NCBI GenBank assembly: GCA_943737045.1
Contig: CALSFV010000262.1
Location: 536,001 to 600,000 of the forward strand
DNA: 64,000 nt
Source: Parapristionchus giblindavisi
Lineage: Eukaryota > Nematoda > Chromadorea > Rhabditida > Diplogasteridae
Reading direction: 5' to 3'
Shown here: positions 26,595 through 36,384 of the stretch, piece after piece
How positions within the stretch are numbered: position 1 is the first letter of the stretch
How the letters are laid out: each line of letters begins with the position of its first letter
Program-made: the position numbers and the translations under genes
Notes under the pieces: model-generated
The model's input: the letters and a program-made list of their open reading frames with translations, nothing else
Told to the model about the DNA's origin: nothing
The model's database searches: none

Positions 26595-26665
26595 AGTTAG
26601 AAAATAGGTTTCGAACCCGCGATACTATGCTTACTAGTACAGACTTTTACCACTGCGCCAAAGCG
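26595..26665 (-). repeat. tRNA-like sequence (SINE or tRNA relic)
   Basis: On the minus strand TTGGCGCAGTGGTAAAAG matches the Pol III A box and GCGGGTTCGAAACC the B box, at tRNA-like spacing with a CTAGTAA anticodon-loop-like segment. Acceptor-stem pairing is not evident. Diverged GGATTC...CGAATATTTTC sequence repeats flank it at about 26473 and 26827. Confidence 0.45.
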
Positions 26666-28586
26666 ATAGATGAATGGTCATGCTAATTTCTTGCATATCT
26701 CGTATTCATTGCATATGCGATATGTTAGGCATTTAAATAAATATTCGTCAATCTCCATCTTTACAATGGAATTTTCAGAAAATATAAACTTTAAAAAACA
26801 GTAAAATGTTTCGTGATTGGGAAGGTGGGATTCCGCGAATATTTTCGTGAAGAAACTGAGAAGGCAGAAAGATGACAAGGGCTATTTTGCATATCGAACA
26901 CTATTTTTAGCTGTACTGATTCATTCTCGAATAAAGAATAAATCAGTATTTAAAGTTTAGGCAAATGCAGCACTCTTTAAAAATTGAATATTTCGGCAAT
27001 AGGTTTCGAACTGTATTGAACGCATAAAGTACACGAGAGTAGACAGTCACAAGCACTAGGAATTTGTAGTCCAAGCGAGATACTACGTAGATTAGAGGGA
27101 GTGCGAGAAGAGAAAAGAGGGAAAGGGATCGATAGAATACTTATGCGTTTTACGAGCTTTACCAGTTTTACCAGCAAGGCAATTAAAATAGTACATTTAA
27201 TACGGACTTTAGTACAAGGGGGCGGATAAAAGGACTTCCCCCCAACCTTTTTGCATATCACTTTGCCTGAATATGCTAGTCGTTAAATATTTTCATGAAC
27301 ATTCGCAGTCAACATCTTTTATGTTAAGGGTTATTTTTTGAGAGTAATAAGCTATTCATTCAGGAGCTGCAGAGATGGGCGAATATCTTACCACAGAATC
27401 TGCTGAGAAAAAACGAATAAGGATGTGAATATCGATGGCTATTCTATCAAGAAAGGAACCATCATTTCTCCTCAAATCTCCATGCTTTTGTATGATCCTG
27501 AGGTAAAAAAAGCTTTACATTGCCCACTTTTCGCATTGAGAAAAAGCCTTTAGTTGGTTGGAAACCTTGCATTTAAGTAGTTAAAACCATTATATTCAAG
27601 AGCTAGGTTCCGACGTAGGGTTGTTCACTCAGTGTAAAATCATTCTTCAGGTATTTCCCGATCCGCTCACATTCAATCCCGAACGTCATATCGATGAAGA
27701 CGGAAAACTCATTTTGTAAGCAATATTTCTTTCTTTGTTCCTTTATTTCCATCATAAAAATGAAGAAAAAAATCATTGGAAGAATGTAGCACACACTGCA
27801 AATATGAAACAAAAGATAATTTGCACTTAACCATAATTTTGAGCAATCTATAAAATATTTATCTATTATTTGTTAATGATTGATGAGTTGATGTTTTAAA
27901 GATACAAAGAACTCCTTCCATTCTCTGTGGGTCGACGACAATGTCCAGGAGAGGGATTGGCGAGAATGGAATTATTCCTTTTCTTTGCTAATCTAACTCA
28001 TCGTTTTAATGTGAGCAGATCAATTCTCTCAATATTAATAATAATAATAAATTTATGCGTTACAAGGATAACTTAGAAATAGCGAACACTTGATATCGTG
28101 GTGATTTACATAAATACGATGCAACAACTTAAGTAGCAAAGAATTACCAATATATTAGTGCATATCCGAGTAACGACAAATTGATACTTTTACGAAAAGA
28201 TTTAACGTCCAGTCAATATCAATAATCAACAATTCAGCTCTCACCAAGCGATCCTTCGAATCCTCCTTCGCTAAAGAGGGAATATACCGCAGCAGGGAAG
28301 CCAGCACCATTCGAGTGTACGATAACATGTGTAGTATAATCGAATATGAATTCTTTATTTAAACTACGAGTATTATTATTTGATTGCTTTCTGCGTAGAT
28401 TACAACAAAATAGATAAATGTATAGGACTTCATTCATTAATGTAGATCTACCCTATTATGATCTTTGAACACAAAAGCGACAAAATGCTGTGAGCTCCGT
28501 CCCTCTCTCAGGCCCCCCTTTCATTTACTTTATTTCAATAAGTTTTCTCTCAGCTGTTGGTATTCAATGTAACAATAAGATGAGTA

Positions 28587-28596
28587 AATAAATAAA
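28587..28596 (+). terminator. AATAAATAAA polyadenylation signal after P450 copy 1
   Basis: Two overlapping AATAAA hexamers about 250 bp after the P450 stop codon. Confidence 0.5.
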
Positions 28597-28639
28597 GCCA
28601 TGTGAAGTCTAAAATAAATGAACGGACATTCAGCATAAT

Positions 28640-29200
28640 AATTCTACTACATCACTATCTTCTACTGATAGCTATTGTAACATTATGGAATTGGAAATAT
28701 GTCGTAGATGCTGTTTTTGTCTAATAAAAGCAACATGCTGCTCTCCTGCATATGATCACACATGTCTGAAATTTTGTTCTTATTTTTTTTTATTCCACAG
28801 CTATGGTTTACTACCTGTAGCTCTTCAGATTAAATATCACGATGTGAGCGTAGATGAAAGGGAAAATTGAATGAGATAGGTGCCGAGAGTTGATTGTGAA
28901 TATGTGAAACCCAAAAAGGACTGTTGACAATAGGGTTAGCAATAACGCACACGCATTGCGGGTCCGCTATTTCCCCCTTCCTCCCTCCAAGTTTGCGGGC
29001 CTGGAATGATTTTACACCGCACTGCGGGCCCGAAATCATTAGCAATAGAGAGTCAAGACCATTGCGGGCATGCAACCCACGAATAACTCTACTTGACAAG
29101 CTCACACGCAAAATATACGATCAAAAATGTAATCGATGTCAAAGATAAGAGATTAATGAGAAGGTTAAAGTATATATTCGATGGGTGTCGGCACATATAT
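28640..29200. other. Intergenic sequence with a possible isolated 3' exon and GCGGGCC repeats
   Basis: After a TTCCACAG acceptor at 28793-28800 a short frame (YGLLPVALQIKYHDVSVDE) ends at a TGA near 28868; it might be a detached terminal exon but cannot be assigned. From 28950 to 29075 ATTGCGGGY motifs recur irregularly, a degenerate local repeat. Confidence 0.3.
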
Positions 29201-30378
29201 ATTCTCCGCATATTTAGGGGGGCCAATAATTTGGTCAAAGTGGGGCCAATAATTTGTCAAAAGTTGAGTCTCGAATTAGGCTACCAGACAAGCCCCACTT
29301 GAAAAGTTGAGCCATTAATTTGGTCAAAATAATGGCCCCACTAAACTTTTCGCTAAACTTTTGCCCCAATTAATGGCTCAACTTTTCAAGTGGGGACAAT
29401 AATTTGGTCATAATAATGGCCCCACTAAACTTTTCGCTAAACTTTAGTCCCAATTAATGGCTCAACTTTTCAAGTGGGGCCAATAATTTGGCCAATAAAT
29501 TGGCTCGACAACTAAAAGTTTAGCCATTTATTTGCTTACTTTTATTCCAGTTCCATTTATATACACATTTAAATGTTTTATACATAAATTAACTTCTTTA
29601 TCCTCAAAACAACAATATGTCAATTACAACATGAGAATGAAAATGAAACGAGTAATTAACAGTAAATGGTCTTTCGATAAACTTCTTCAGCTTGTTCGAG
29701 TGTCATCGTTTGATTCTTGTCATCTTTGGCTTCTCATGGGGTACAAATCAGAGCTGCGAGATACTTAGTATCGAAGAATTGAGATTTCCTGAAAACAATA
29801 GTATCAATAACAGTATGTTTCTAATGATAATTCGTCTCACATATTTTTTAAGCAGTGTTCAGAACATGGAAAATTCAGGAAAATGCCAAAAATACTCGAT
29901 TTTGGTTGGGAAAAGATGGTTTCAATACTTTAAAAGAGTTACGAATCGTTCTGTTATAAAAAAAACAACCAAATTTACTACTGAAACAAATATCGAACGA
30001 CAGTGTTCAGAACTTCAAAAAATGCTCATTTTCGATGATTTTTAGCAAGTTTTAATGTGTTTTTTAAGTTTAAAATCAAAGTATAAGGGTTGCAAAAGTG
30101 TTGAGGACGCTGATATTGGTGATAGTGATGCTTGGGGGGGCGACATTTCCGCAACGGGGAATAATTCGGTTCAAAGAACCGTGAGATGGGTACAATTGTG
30201 ATCAGCATCAATAACACTATGATATCACATTTTCATCTTTGCTTTACCTCCGCTACATTTTTGCAATGAGACGATTTCGCACAAAATCATCCTAGACGAG
30301 CTGGAAGCATATCGTTCGCCTCCACATGTATATATCCAACTAGTAATTAACCTTTGATCTTTTCCAACTCGTCCACAT

Positions 30379-31988
30379 ACAGTAGCGCCGCAAAGTCTTA
30401 ATACACTTTTTAGTTCTGCTGCCATTTTGGCGTCACATGAGATATCAAGCTTAAACTTGTACATGATGTACTCACAGTATTTACGTATTCGATCCTCTTA
30501 TAAGGTCTCACGGGCCTTTCTGGTTATTGCATAGTGATGACGCTACTGAACAACACTTTTTCGAAAATTCATTATTCTTTCAAGGATTTTTTCCTACTCA
30601 TCAAACTTCGTGAGCATTGAGAGAACAACAAGGCCTATCCAGAAAAAAATTTTCAGGTTGCTGCGAATTCGGATATTGGCTGCAGACTTGCTGCAACTTC
30701 GTGGGCGCAAAATCATATATCGGCTTCTAGAAGAGCTTTAAAGGAGTTCAAAGCAGCAAACTGATTCTCTTGGTGATTCCTGATGATCCTGTTGTCACTT
30801 TTTTACAAGACCTAACTTTGAAGGTTCACAATTCTGAGGGCAGAATTTGTAAAAATCTGGTTTTTGGATAGGAATGTTTAAAATATATTAATTAGCCGAT
30901 TCCCCACTTTTTAGAGCTATTGCTTATTTTTCTTGCCTACGGTAGTCGATTATATGAAGGATTGTCGTTTAGGACGCGCTCCCTTCTCATCTCGCGACCC
31001 GCAATCTTTTCTGGGTCTACCACACCACTCAATGACGATTTAGCCGCTTTTTGTGACTTTGATTAGTCAGGATAGAGAGACACTGCATGAATCGAGTTTT
31101 TGATCTTTGATTTTTATGTTTTCAATCTTTGATATTTTATCTTTGCTCATTTTTCGTCAAATTTTGCTCAAAATCACAATGAAAAGTTGTTACATTCGAT
31201 AACAGAAGATGAAAAACGCGTTATTTTATAGACTACGATGTTCAGGATTAGCGACATTACGCGTTAGAATGATTTCATCTATCAAAGCTCGTTGAGCAGT
31301 GTCGAAGACCCAGAAATGTTTGCGGGTCGCGTGATGAGAAGGGAGCGCGGCATAAATGACTATCCTTCAGATAATCGAATGCCGCAGGCAAGAAAGAATA
31401 CCAATCGCTCTAAACAGCGGGGAATCGATTAATTAATAGATTTGCAACATTCTTATCCGAAAACCAGATTTTTACAAATTCCGCCATCATAATTGTGAAC
31501 CTTCAAAGTTAGGTCTTGAAAAAAGTTACTTTTTCGATCCATGACGATGAATGATGAGCTAGGGCTACCATACTTACAGGATGATCAGGAATCACCAAGA
31601 GAATCAGTTTGCTGCTTGGAACTCCTTTAAAGCTATTCTAGAAGCCGCGATATGGTTTTGCGACCACGAAGTTGCAACAAGTCTGCAGCCAATACCCGAA
31701 TTCGCAGCAACTTGAAACTTTTTTCTGGATAGGCCTTGTACTCCTCTCAATGCTCACGAAGTTTGATCAGTACGAAAAATTCCGTGAAAGAATAATGAAT
31801 TTTCGAAAAAGTGTTGTTCGGTTGCGTCATCACTATGCAGCAACCAGAAAGGCCCGTGAGACCTTATAAGAGGATCGAATACGTACATACTGTGGGTACA
31901 TCATGTACAAGTTTCAGCTTGATATCTCATCTGACGCCAAAATGGCAGCAGAACTAAAAAGTGTATTAAGACTTTGCGGCGCTACCGT
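30379..31988. mobile_element. 1.6-kb mariner-like foldback element
   Basis: The ends are CAGTAGCGCCGCAAAGTCTT and an inverted copy ending GCGGCGCTACCG, each next to TA. Arms are near-complementary over several hundred bases (for example 30460-30530 against 31850-31910) around a centre near 31180. The terminal sequence resembles that of the 23825-26428 element, so both probably belong to one non-autonomous Tc1/mariner-type family. No transposase is present. Confidence 0.7.
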
Positions 31989-31994
31989 ATCGGT

Positions 31995-32863
31995 CTGAAG
32001 TCAGTACCACACCGGGAACCATGTCAAACCGATGTTCTAAAACGAATTTAACCCTCGAATGTGAATGCTGGGCAGAGTTTTACATCGCCTCTCTCGATAC
32101 TGTTTGCCGACCGCCAAACCTGCCCCTCAGAGACCCAGACCTCTCAACTTGCTGCTGAGACCCTTGCGACACGCGCACACTCGTCCACGCGATTATGAAC
32201 TACCGTAATCTACCGTAATCCAGTTCGGCCGGTTAGATAAAGTGCGATGGGTTAGTTTTCAGTATAAAATGCAGGAATAAACAATATGTGCGTGATATGA
32301 TTATAACCTATCTTAAACTACCGTAACCGAGTTTGGCGGGTCAGATCAAGTGCAATTGGGCAGATTTCATTAAAAATTGTCCAAATAGTCACAATGTGCG
32401 GGTTATAAATAGGTTATAATCATATCACTCACATATCGGTTATTCCGGCAATTTATGCTGAAATCTGACCCGTCGCACTTAATCTGACCCACGGAACCGG
32501 GCTACGGTAGTTCATAATCGCGTGGACGAGTGTGCGCGTGTTGCAAGGGTTTTAGCGGCAAGTTGAGAGGTCTGGGTCTCTGGGGCTCACGTTTGGAGGA
32601 AGTCAAACACTATCGAGAGAGGCGATACTGTTCGACTTCCTCCAAACGAGTATCGAGTAATGCACTGTTACATTTGCCTTACGTGTCTACGCCGTAACCC
32701 CCTCCGCCGCCTGTCCGACGCGACGGAGGGGGTTACGGCGTAGACACGTAAGGTAAATGTAACAGTGCATAAACGAGATGAGAGTATCGATGTATTAAAA
32801 TTCTTACATTAAATTCATTTTTTGACATGGTTCCCGGTATGGTACCGACTTCAGACAGATGGA
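31995..32863. mobile_element. TIR element with a long perfect central hairpin
   Basis: Ends are GTCTGAAGTCAGTACC and an inverted GGTACCGACTTCAGAC, followed inward by GGGAACCATGTCAAA/TTTGACATGGTTCCC. Internally, the blocks near 32150-32240 and 32500-32600 are inverted. Positions 32661-32770 form a hairpin with a stem of about 46 bp and a loop of about 17 nt. The superfamily could not be determined; no coding sequence was found. Confidence 0.6.
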
Positions 32864-33619
32864 GCTCGTTGCCAATAGGTTAAATACTGGTTGGATATAT
32901 ACTTGTCATGTGGAGGCGAACGACACACTTCCCGCTCGTCTAGGATGATTTTGAGCGAAATTGTCTCATTGCAAAAATGTACCGGAGTTAACAAAGATCA
33001 AAGATCAAGATGTGATATCATAGTGTTACTGATATCCATCTCACTGTTCCAGGACCCCAACGAGCCGAGTTATTCCTCGTTCCGGAAATGTCGGGAATTT
33101 CCGCAGGGTTCTTAAACAGCTCAAAAAAGGTCGTACGATATTGTATGTGCTACTATATATTCGAATCAGTAGTCCTTTATCCTAGGGGAAGTCTCCACTC
33201 TCACGATGTTTCAGAAGAACAAGATTTTTTTCACAAAAGAACTACACGTGATCAAAATTAACATACATGGGCGCCGACATGGATGTGTCCCTGTAAAATT
33301 AGGGGTTTTCGAAATTTTGTGGAATGCCCCATGTAAAAATGAAGTTTAGGTGAAAGTTATAAAAAAAAAGAAAAGTGAAGGCCCCCTGTAAAATTAACCA
33401 TTTTTCGTTCGGATGCCCCTGTAGAATCGAGCTCCCGGGGGCCGTATGCATGAAAGTCGGCAAACGGTTTGTCGGCGTTCATACATACGGCCTCAGGTAT
33501 CCCGCCCACGTATGAAAAGTACACTTCGATTGCGTGATCATTACACAACAGTGAAATAAGCTAATTGAACCAACACATCATTGATTTATTCCTCCGTGTT
33601 ATCATTCACCGAACGGCTG

Positions 33620-34145
33620 TTAGCGTGAGGGACGGCGAATTGGTAGTAGTAGACGCACACCTGACAATGAACACAGTTAATCGATAAACAATGAAAATTA
33701 TGTAATCAATAATAATATGGGAGATCTATCAAGCAGCTACCGCAACTTTACGTAGACACCAGGGAAACGGGTATCAATCAAGTCATCAATCAATCGATAA
33801 TTAAACTTACAGAGCGAAAAGCTGCTTGGTGGGTCGTTCTTCAGATTCAACTTCTCCACATATCCAGTGTTATCCGGTGTTGTAGCGAACAATGAATTGA
33901 TTGAGAAGCTGCAACATGACGAAATTAACGATCGTATACATCATGAAATCAATCGATAATTACATATGAACGTTAGCAAAGAGTTCACCAATAGAAGTGC
34001 GTAAGAGGCTTTTGGTAAACGCTTCATTCTACGCTTCAGAAGGTTTGTCATGCTCATGTAAATCTTGACATTCATACTCACCGGGTTGGAAGTAAGAGTT
34101 GAGTAGGGACTGATACTACAGCTGTTCGTCGTGCAATTCTTCGCG
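33620..34145 (-). CDS. Possible 3' part of an unrecognised minus-strand gene
   Basis: Three minus-strand exon candidates, about 34081-34145, 33811-33908 and 33620-33660, have acceptors GTCACAG, GTTGCAG and TTGTCAG and donors GTGAGT and GTAAGT. They join in one frame: VVSVPTQLLLPTR / FSINSLFATTPDNTGYVEKL...SSFSL / CVRLLLPIRRPSR and stop. No domain was recognised, the 5' exons are not found, and the gene lies inside the nested transposon region, so it may be a captured or dead fragment. A different frame of the last exon gives VCVYYYQFAVPHANS. Confidence 0.3.
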
Positions 34146-35291
34146 CTGTGACGGAATGATGATCTTCGGAGGACGACTCTGCGCCTCAACCCAAACACTT
34201 AGTCTTTCGACTTAAAAGACTTAAAAGAATTTATGATAACTTAAATACTCTTGATTTCAAATACGTACTAAGGAGCCTACCGTCCTAGGAGAGGCGAATT
34301 GAGAAGAGTTCATCTGAGCGAGCAGAGATATCCTTGTAATAAATTAAATTAAAGAAAAAACAACAATTAGTGAGCACAGCCAATGACGGAGCGAAAACAG
34401 CAACAGTCTACTCAACTAGCAAAATAGTTTGAAAAGTAGAATACAAACTAGAAATGCAACGAAAGCAACGCAAGTTAGTTGAAAAACTTCCATGGCGGGT
34501 ATGCCGACATGACCTTACAAGAAAGAGATTAGCAAACATCGCCGACCTATTTTACGGCTCTCATTGAAACGGCTCGACATACCGTAATGGGGCCATTATT
34601 TAAGCCAAAAGTTTAGCTCAACTTTGCGACTAAAATAATAGCCCCACTTCGAGCCAAATTATTGGCTCAACTACCAAAATAATGGCTCAACTTTTCGCTC
34701 TCGACCAAATTATTGGCCCCCCTAAAAATGCGGAGTTATCGAAAAACTCAGAATAATACCAAAAAATATTGTATGTGTATTTTCTAATTACAATTCACGA
34801 TGTTATTGTTTTGATCCCATGTTATGGTTGGCCAATCAATTCTATTGAGGTTGGAGCAAAAAAACCATCCTATTGTTAGGCTGATGAAATTATTCGTTTT
34901 ACCCAATATATTCAAATACCGGCTTACCCATCATTCACGAATTACGTCCTTTGTAAACCCCCCCCCCCTCCCAGTCTGGAGAGTCAATAATATATTATAT
35001 CATGTTCTTTATCTCTTTAAATTTTCTCATGTCTCGTTGCGCCTCGGGCGTAGATAAAGTAATTAATTAAATGAAGTGACCCCTCAACCCAACCTATTTT
35101 AAACTTCACTTTGGCCACATTCTCTCGCTTTCTTTGTCTACGAGAGTACTGCCAATGAGGAGAGTAAAATTAACTTGGGATGTGCCTCTAAAATATACAA
35201 TCTTAATTATCTTTAACATTTAAGACGTAAATGACGTAAATACATAGTGATATATGGTCTTATGTCGATGATACTACACGCTTCTCACCTG

Positions 35292-35481
35292 GATATAGGA
35301 CGGAGTAAAATTTTTGCAATTCTTGTCAAGAAAAAAGGGCAGAATCATTCTTCACTTTTTTGCGGTGTTGTGTTTTTTTTCGGTGACCGGGAAGAGAAAA
35401 AAGTCGAGAAGAAAGGGAAGAATGATTTTGCCATTTTTTGCTTGACAAGAATTGCAGAAATTTTCAAATACGCCGTCCTAT
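35292..35481. mobile_element. 190-bp MITE with long terminal inverted repeats
   Basis: TAGGACGGAGTA and an inner CAATTCTTGTCAAG are mirrored by CTTGACAAGAATTG and CCGTCCTA at the other end; the centre is GA/AG-rich. TA next to both ends suggests a Tc1/mariner-type MITE. A partial second copy is at 18650. Confidence 0.6.
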
Positions 35482-36059
35482 GTATTTATTCAAGAGAAAG
35501 TACCCGTTGAAACACAACTACAGCAAGAAGCAAACTAGATATCTTGCTTCAACTTGGTGAAATATCTTCGAAAAAAATCTTAAAATATATACTGCTATAC
35601 ATCTTATTTGCTTCAGAAATTCGGATAAAATAATAATAATACTGTAATAATTCATCCTGTCAGCATATTATATGCAGAGGAGGGCAAAACAGAGAGAATC
35701 TTCTTTTCTGCAAAACGTATCCTTTCGTTCCTGAGAGAATTCATCTTCTTTCAAGAAAATGCCCGCATATGAAACTTAATAAGAATAGTCAAATAACAGA
35801 CGAAAACTACGTTGCTCGTCTAATTATAAGTAGCCTGCTTGACAAAAGATGGACATACCTCTCCTAACTTTCCAAAGTCTTCCAGGAGGGAATGAAATAG
35901 GACAACGATTAATTTTAATTCAGTGGATAATTATGATATATTTTATCTTCCCGGAAAGAGCAATCGTCTCGTGAATCAGATTTTAGTCTATGTATTTCAT
36001 GAAATTGTAGAAAGTTTAACTCAAAATTCAAAGAAGTGACTCTTCTTTGATTTATCTTC

Positions 36060-36370
36060 TTATAACAAAATCATCAGTCTGAAAATATAACAAAAACTGT
36101 GTACCCACGTTTGTTCCTAACATTTTTTTTATATTCGTAAGCCCCACTAATTTTGTATTTTCCATTTTCATCTGTCGTTGCTGAAATCAAAATAACGTTG
36201 CATGTCTAAAGATTCTTTCATTAATATTAAATTCCAATGTACAAATTTAAGTCGAATTTCATCGAAAACTGAATATTTTTTAGTAAATGCTTAAATTGCT
36301 GGCCAGTGTTCATAAATTTACAAAATTCACTCTTTTTCCATATTACCTAGTTTATTACATGAATGACAGT
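36060..36370 (-). pseudogene. Duplicated 5' flank of a Cys-rich gene
   Basis: The sequence closely follows 15460-15740, the start region of the 14861-15473 gene (shared landmarks: AATCATCAGTCTGAAA, AACAAAAACTGTGTA, AATAACGTTGCATGTCTAAAG). The reading frame after its ATG hits a stop within four codons, so no protein is made. The Penelope-like element begins immediately to the right. Confidence 0.6.
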
Positions 36371-36384
36371 GCATCAAAGCAAGA

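Larger units (their letters stand above)
20951..28339 (+). pseudogene. Cytochrome P450, CYP33-like, 12 recognisable exons, disrupted
   Basis: ER-anchored heme monooxygenase of the nematode CYP2-like clan. Exons: 20951-21032 (membrane anchor, RRNLPPG), 21106-21198 (PTPLPLIGN), 22087-22272 (WKEQRRFTLHTLRD), 22488-22628, 22675-about 22778, about 22815-22910, 23187-23299, 23433-23528 (I-helix AGIETMAITMSWG), 23717-23821, 27364-27502 (KKGTIISPQIS), 27651-27715 (FPDPLTFNPERH), 27902-28010 (heme motif [12 protein letters not shown]), and 28238-28339 with TAA. Defects: the exon expected after WKKQYG, encoding the 'PVYTxW' strand region, is absent from 21199-22086, and direct splicing would break frame. 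One base appears lost near 23452-23455, and one A too many lies in the A-run at 27408-27413. The 22778/22815 junction also fails to close cleanly. A recent pseudogene is likely; assembly errors could explain the single-base defects but not the missing exon. Confidence 0.85.
30130..33110. repeat. Second-level inverted repeat split by two further insertions
   Basis: The blocks 30130-30375 and 32870-33110 are inverted and diverged copies of each other (shared landmarks: CATTTCCG, TGATATCA, TTTTGCAATGAGACRATTTC, CTAGACGAGC, CATGT...TATATCCAAC). They now lie either side of the elements at 30379-31988 and 31995-32863, so those elements landed inside or next to an older inverted-repeat element. Confidence 0.6.
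29208..34738. repeat. Outer inverted repeat enclosing nested foldback elements
   Basis: The left terminus (about 29208-29525) starts TCCGCATATTTAGGGGGGCC and consists of repeated blocks built on AATTTGGTCAAA, AATGGCCCCA and AAAAGTTGAGCC. The right terminus (about 34585-34738) is the inverted counterpart, ending CCCCCCTAAAAATGCGGA. Only these ends match; the interior of about 5 kb is filled by other elements and single-copy sequence. No target duplication could be fixed. Confidence 0.6.

Noticed and set aside
29692..30045. 117-codon plus-strand frame
   Set aside because: No recognisable domain; its end runs to the edge of a nested inverted-repeat element. It remains possible but unsupported.
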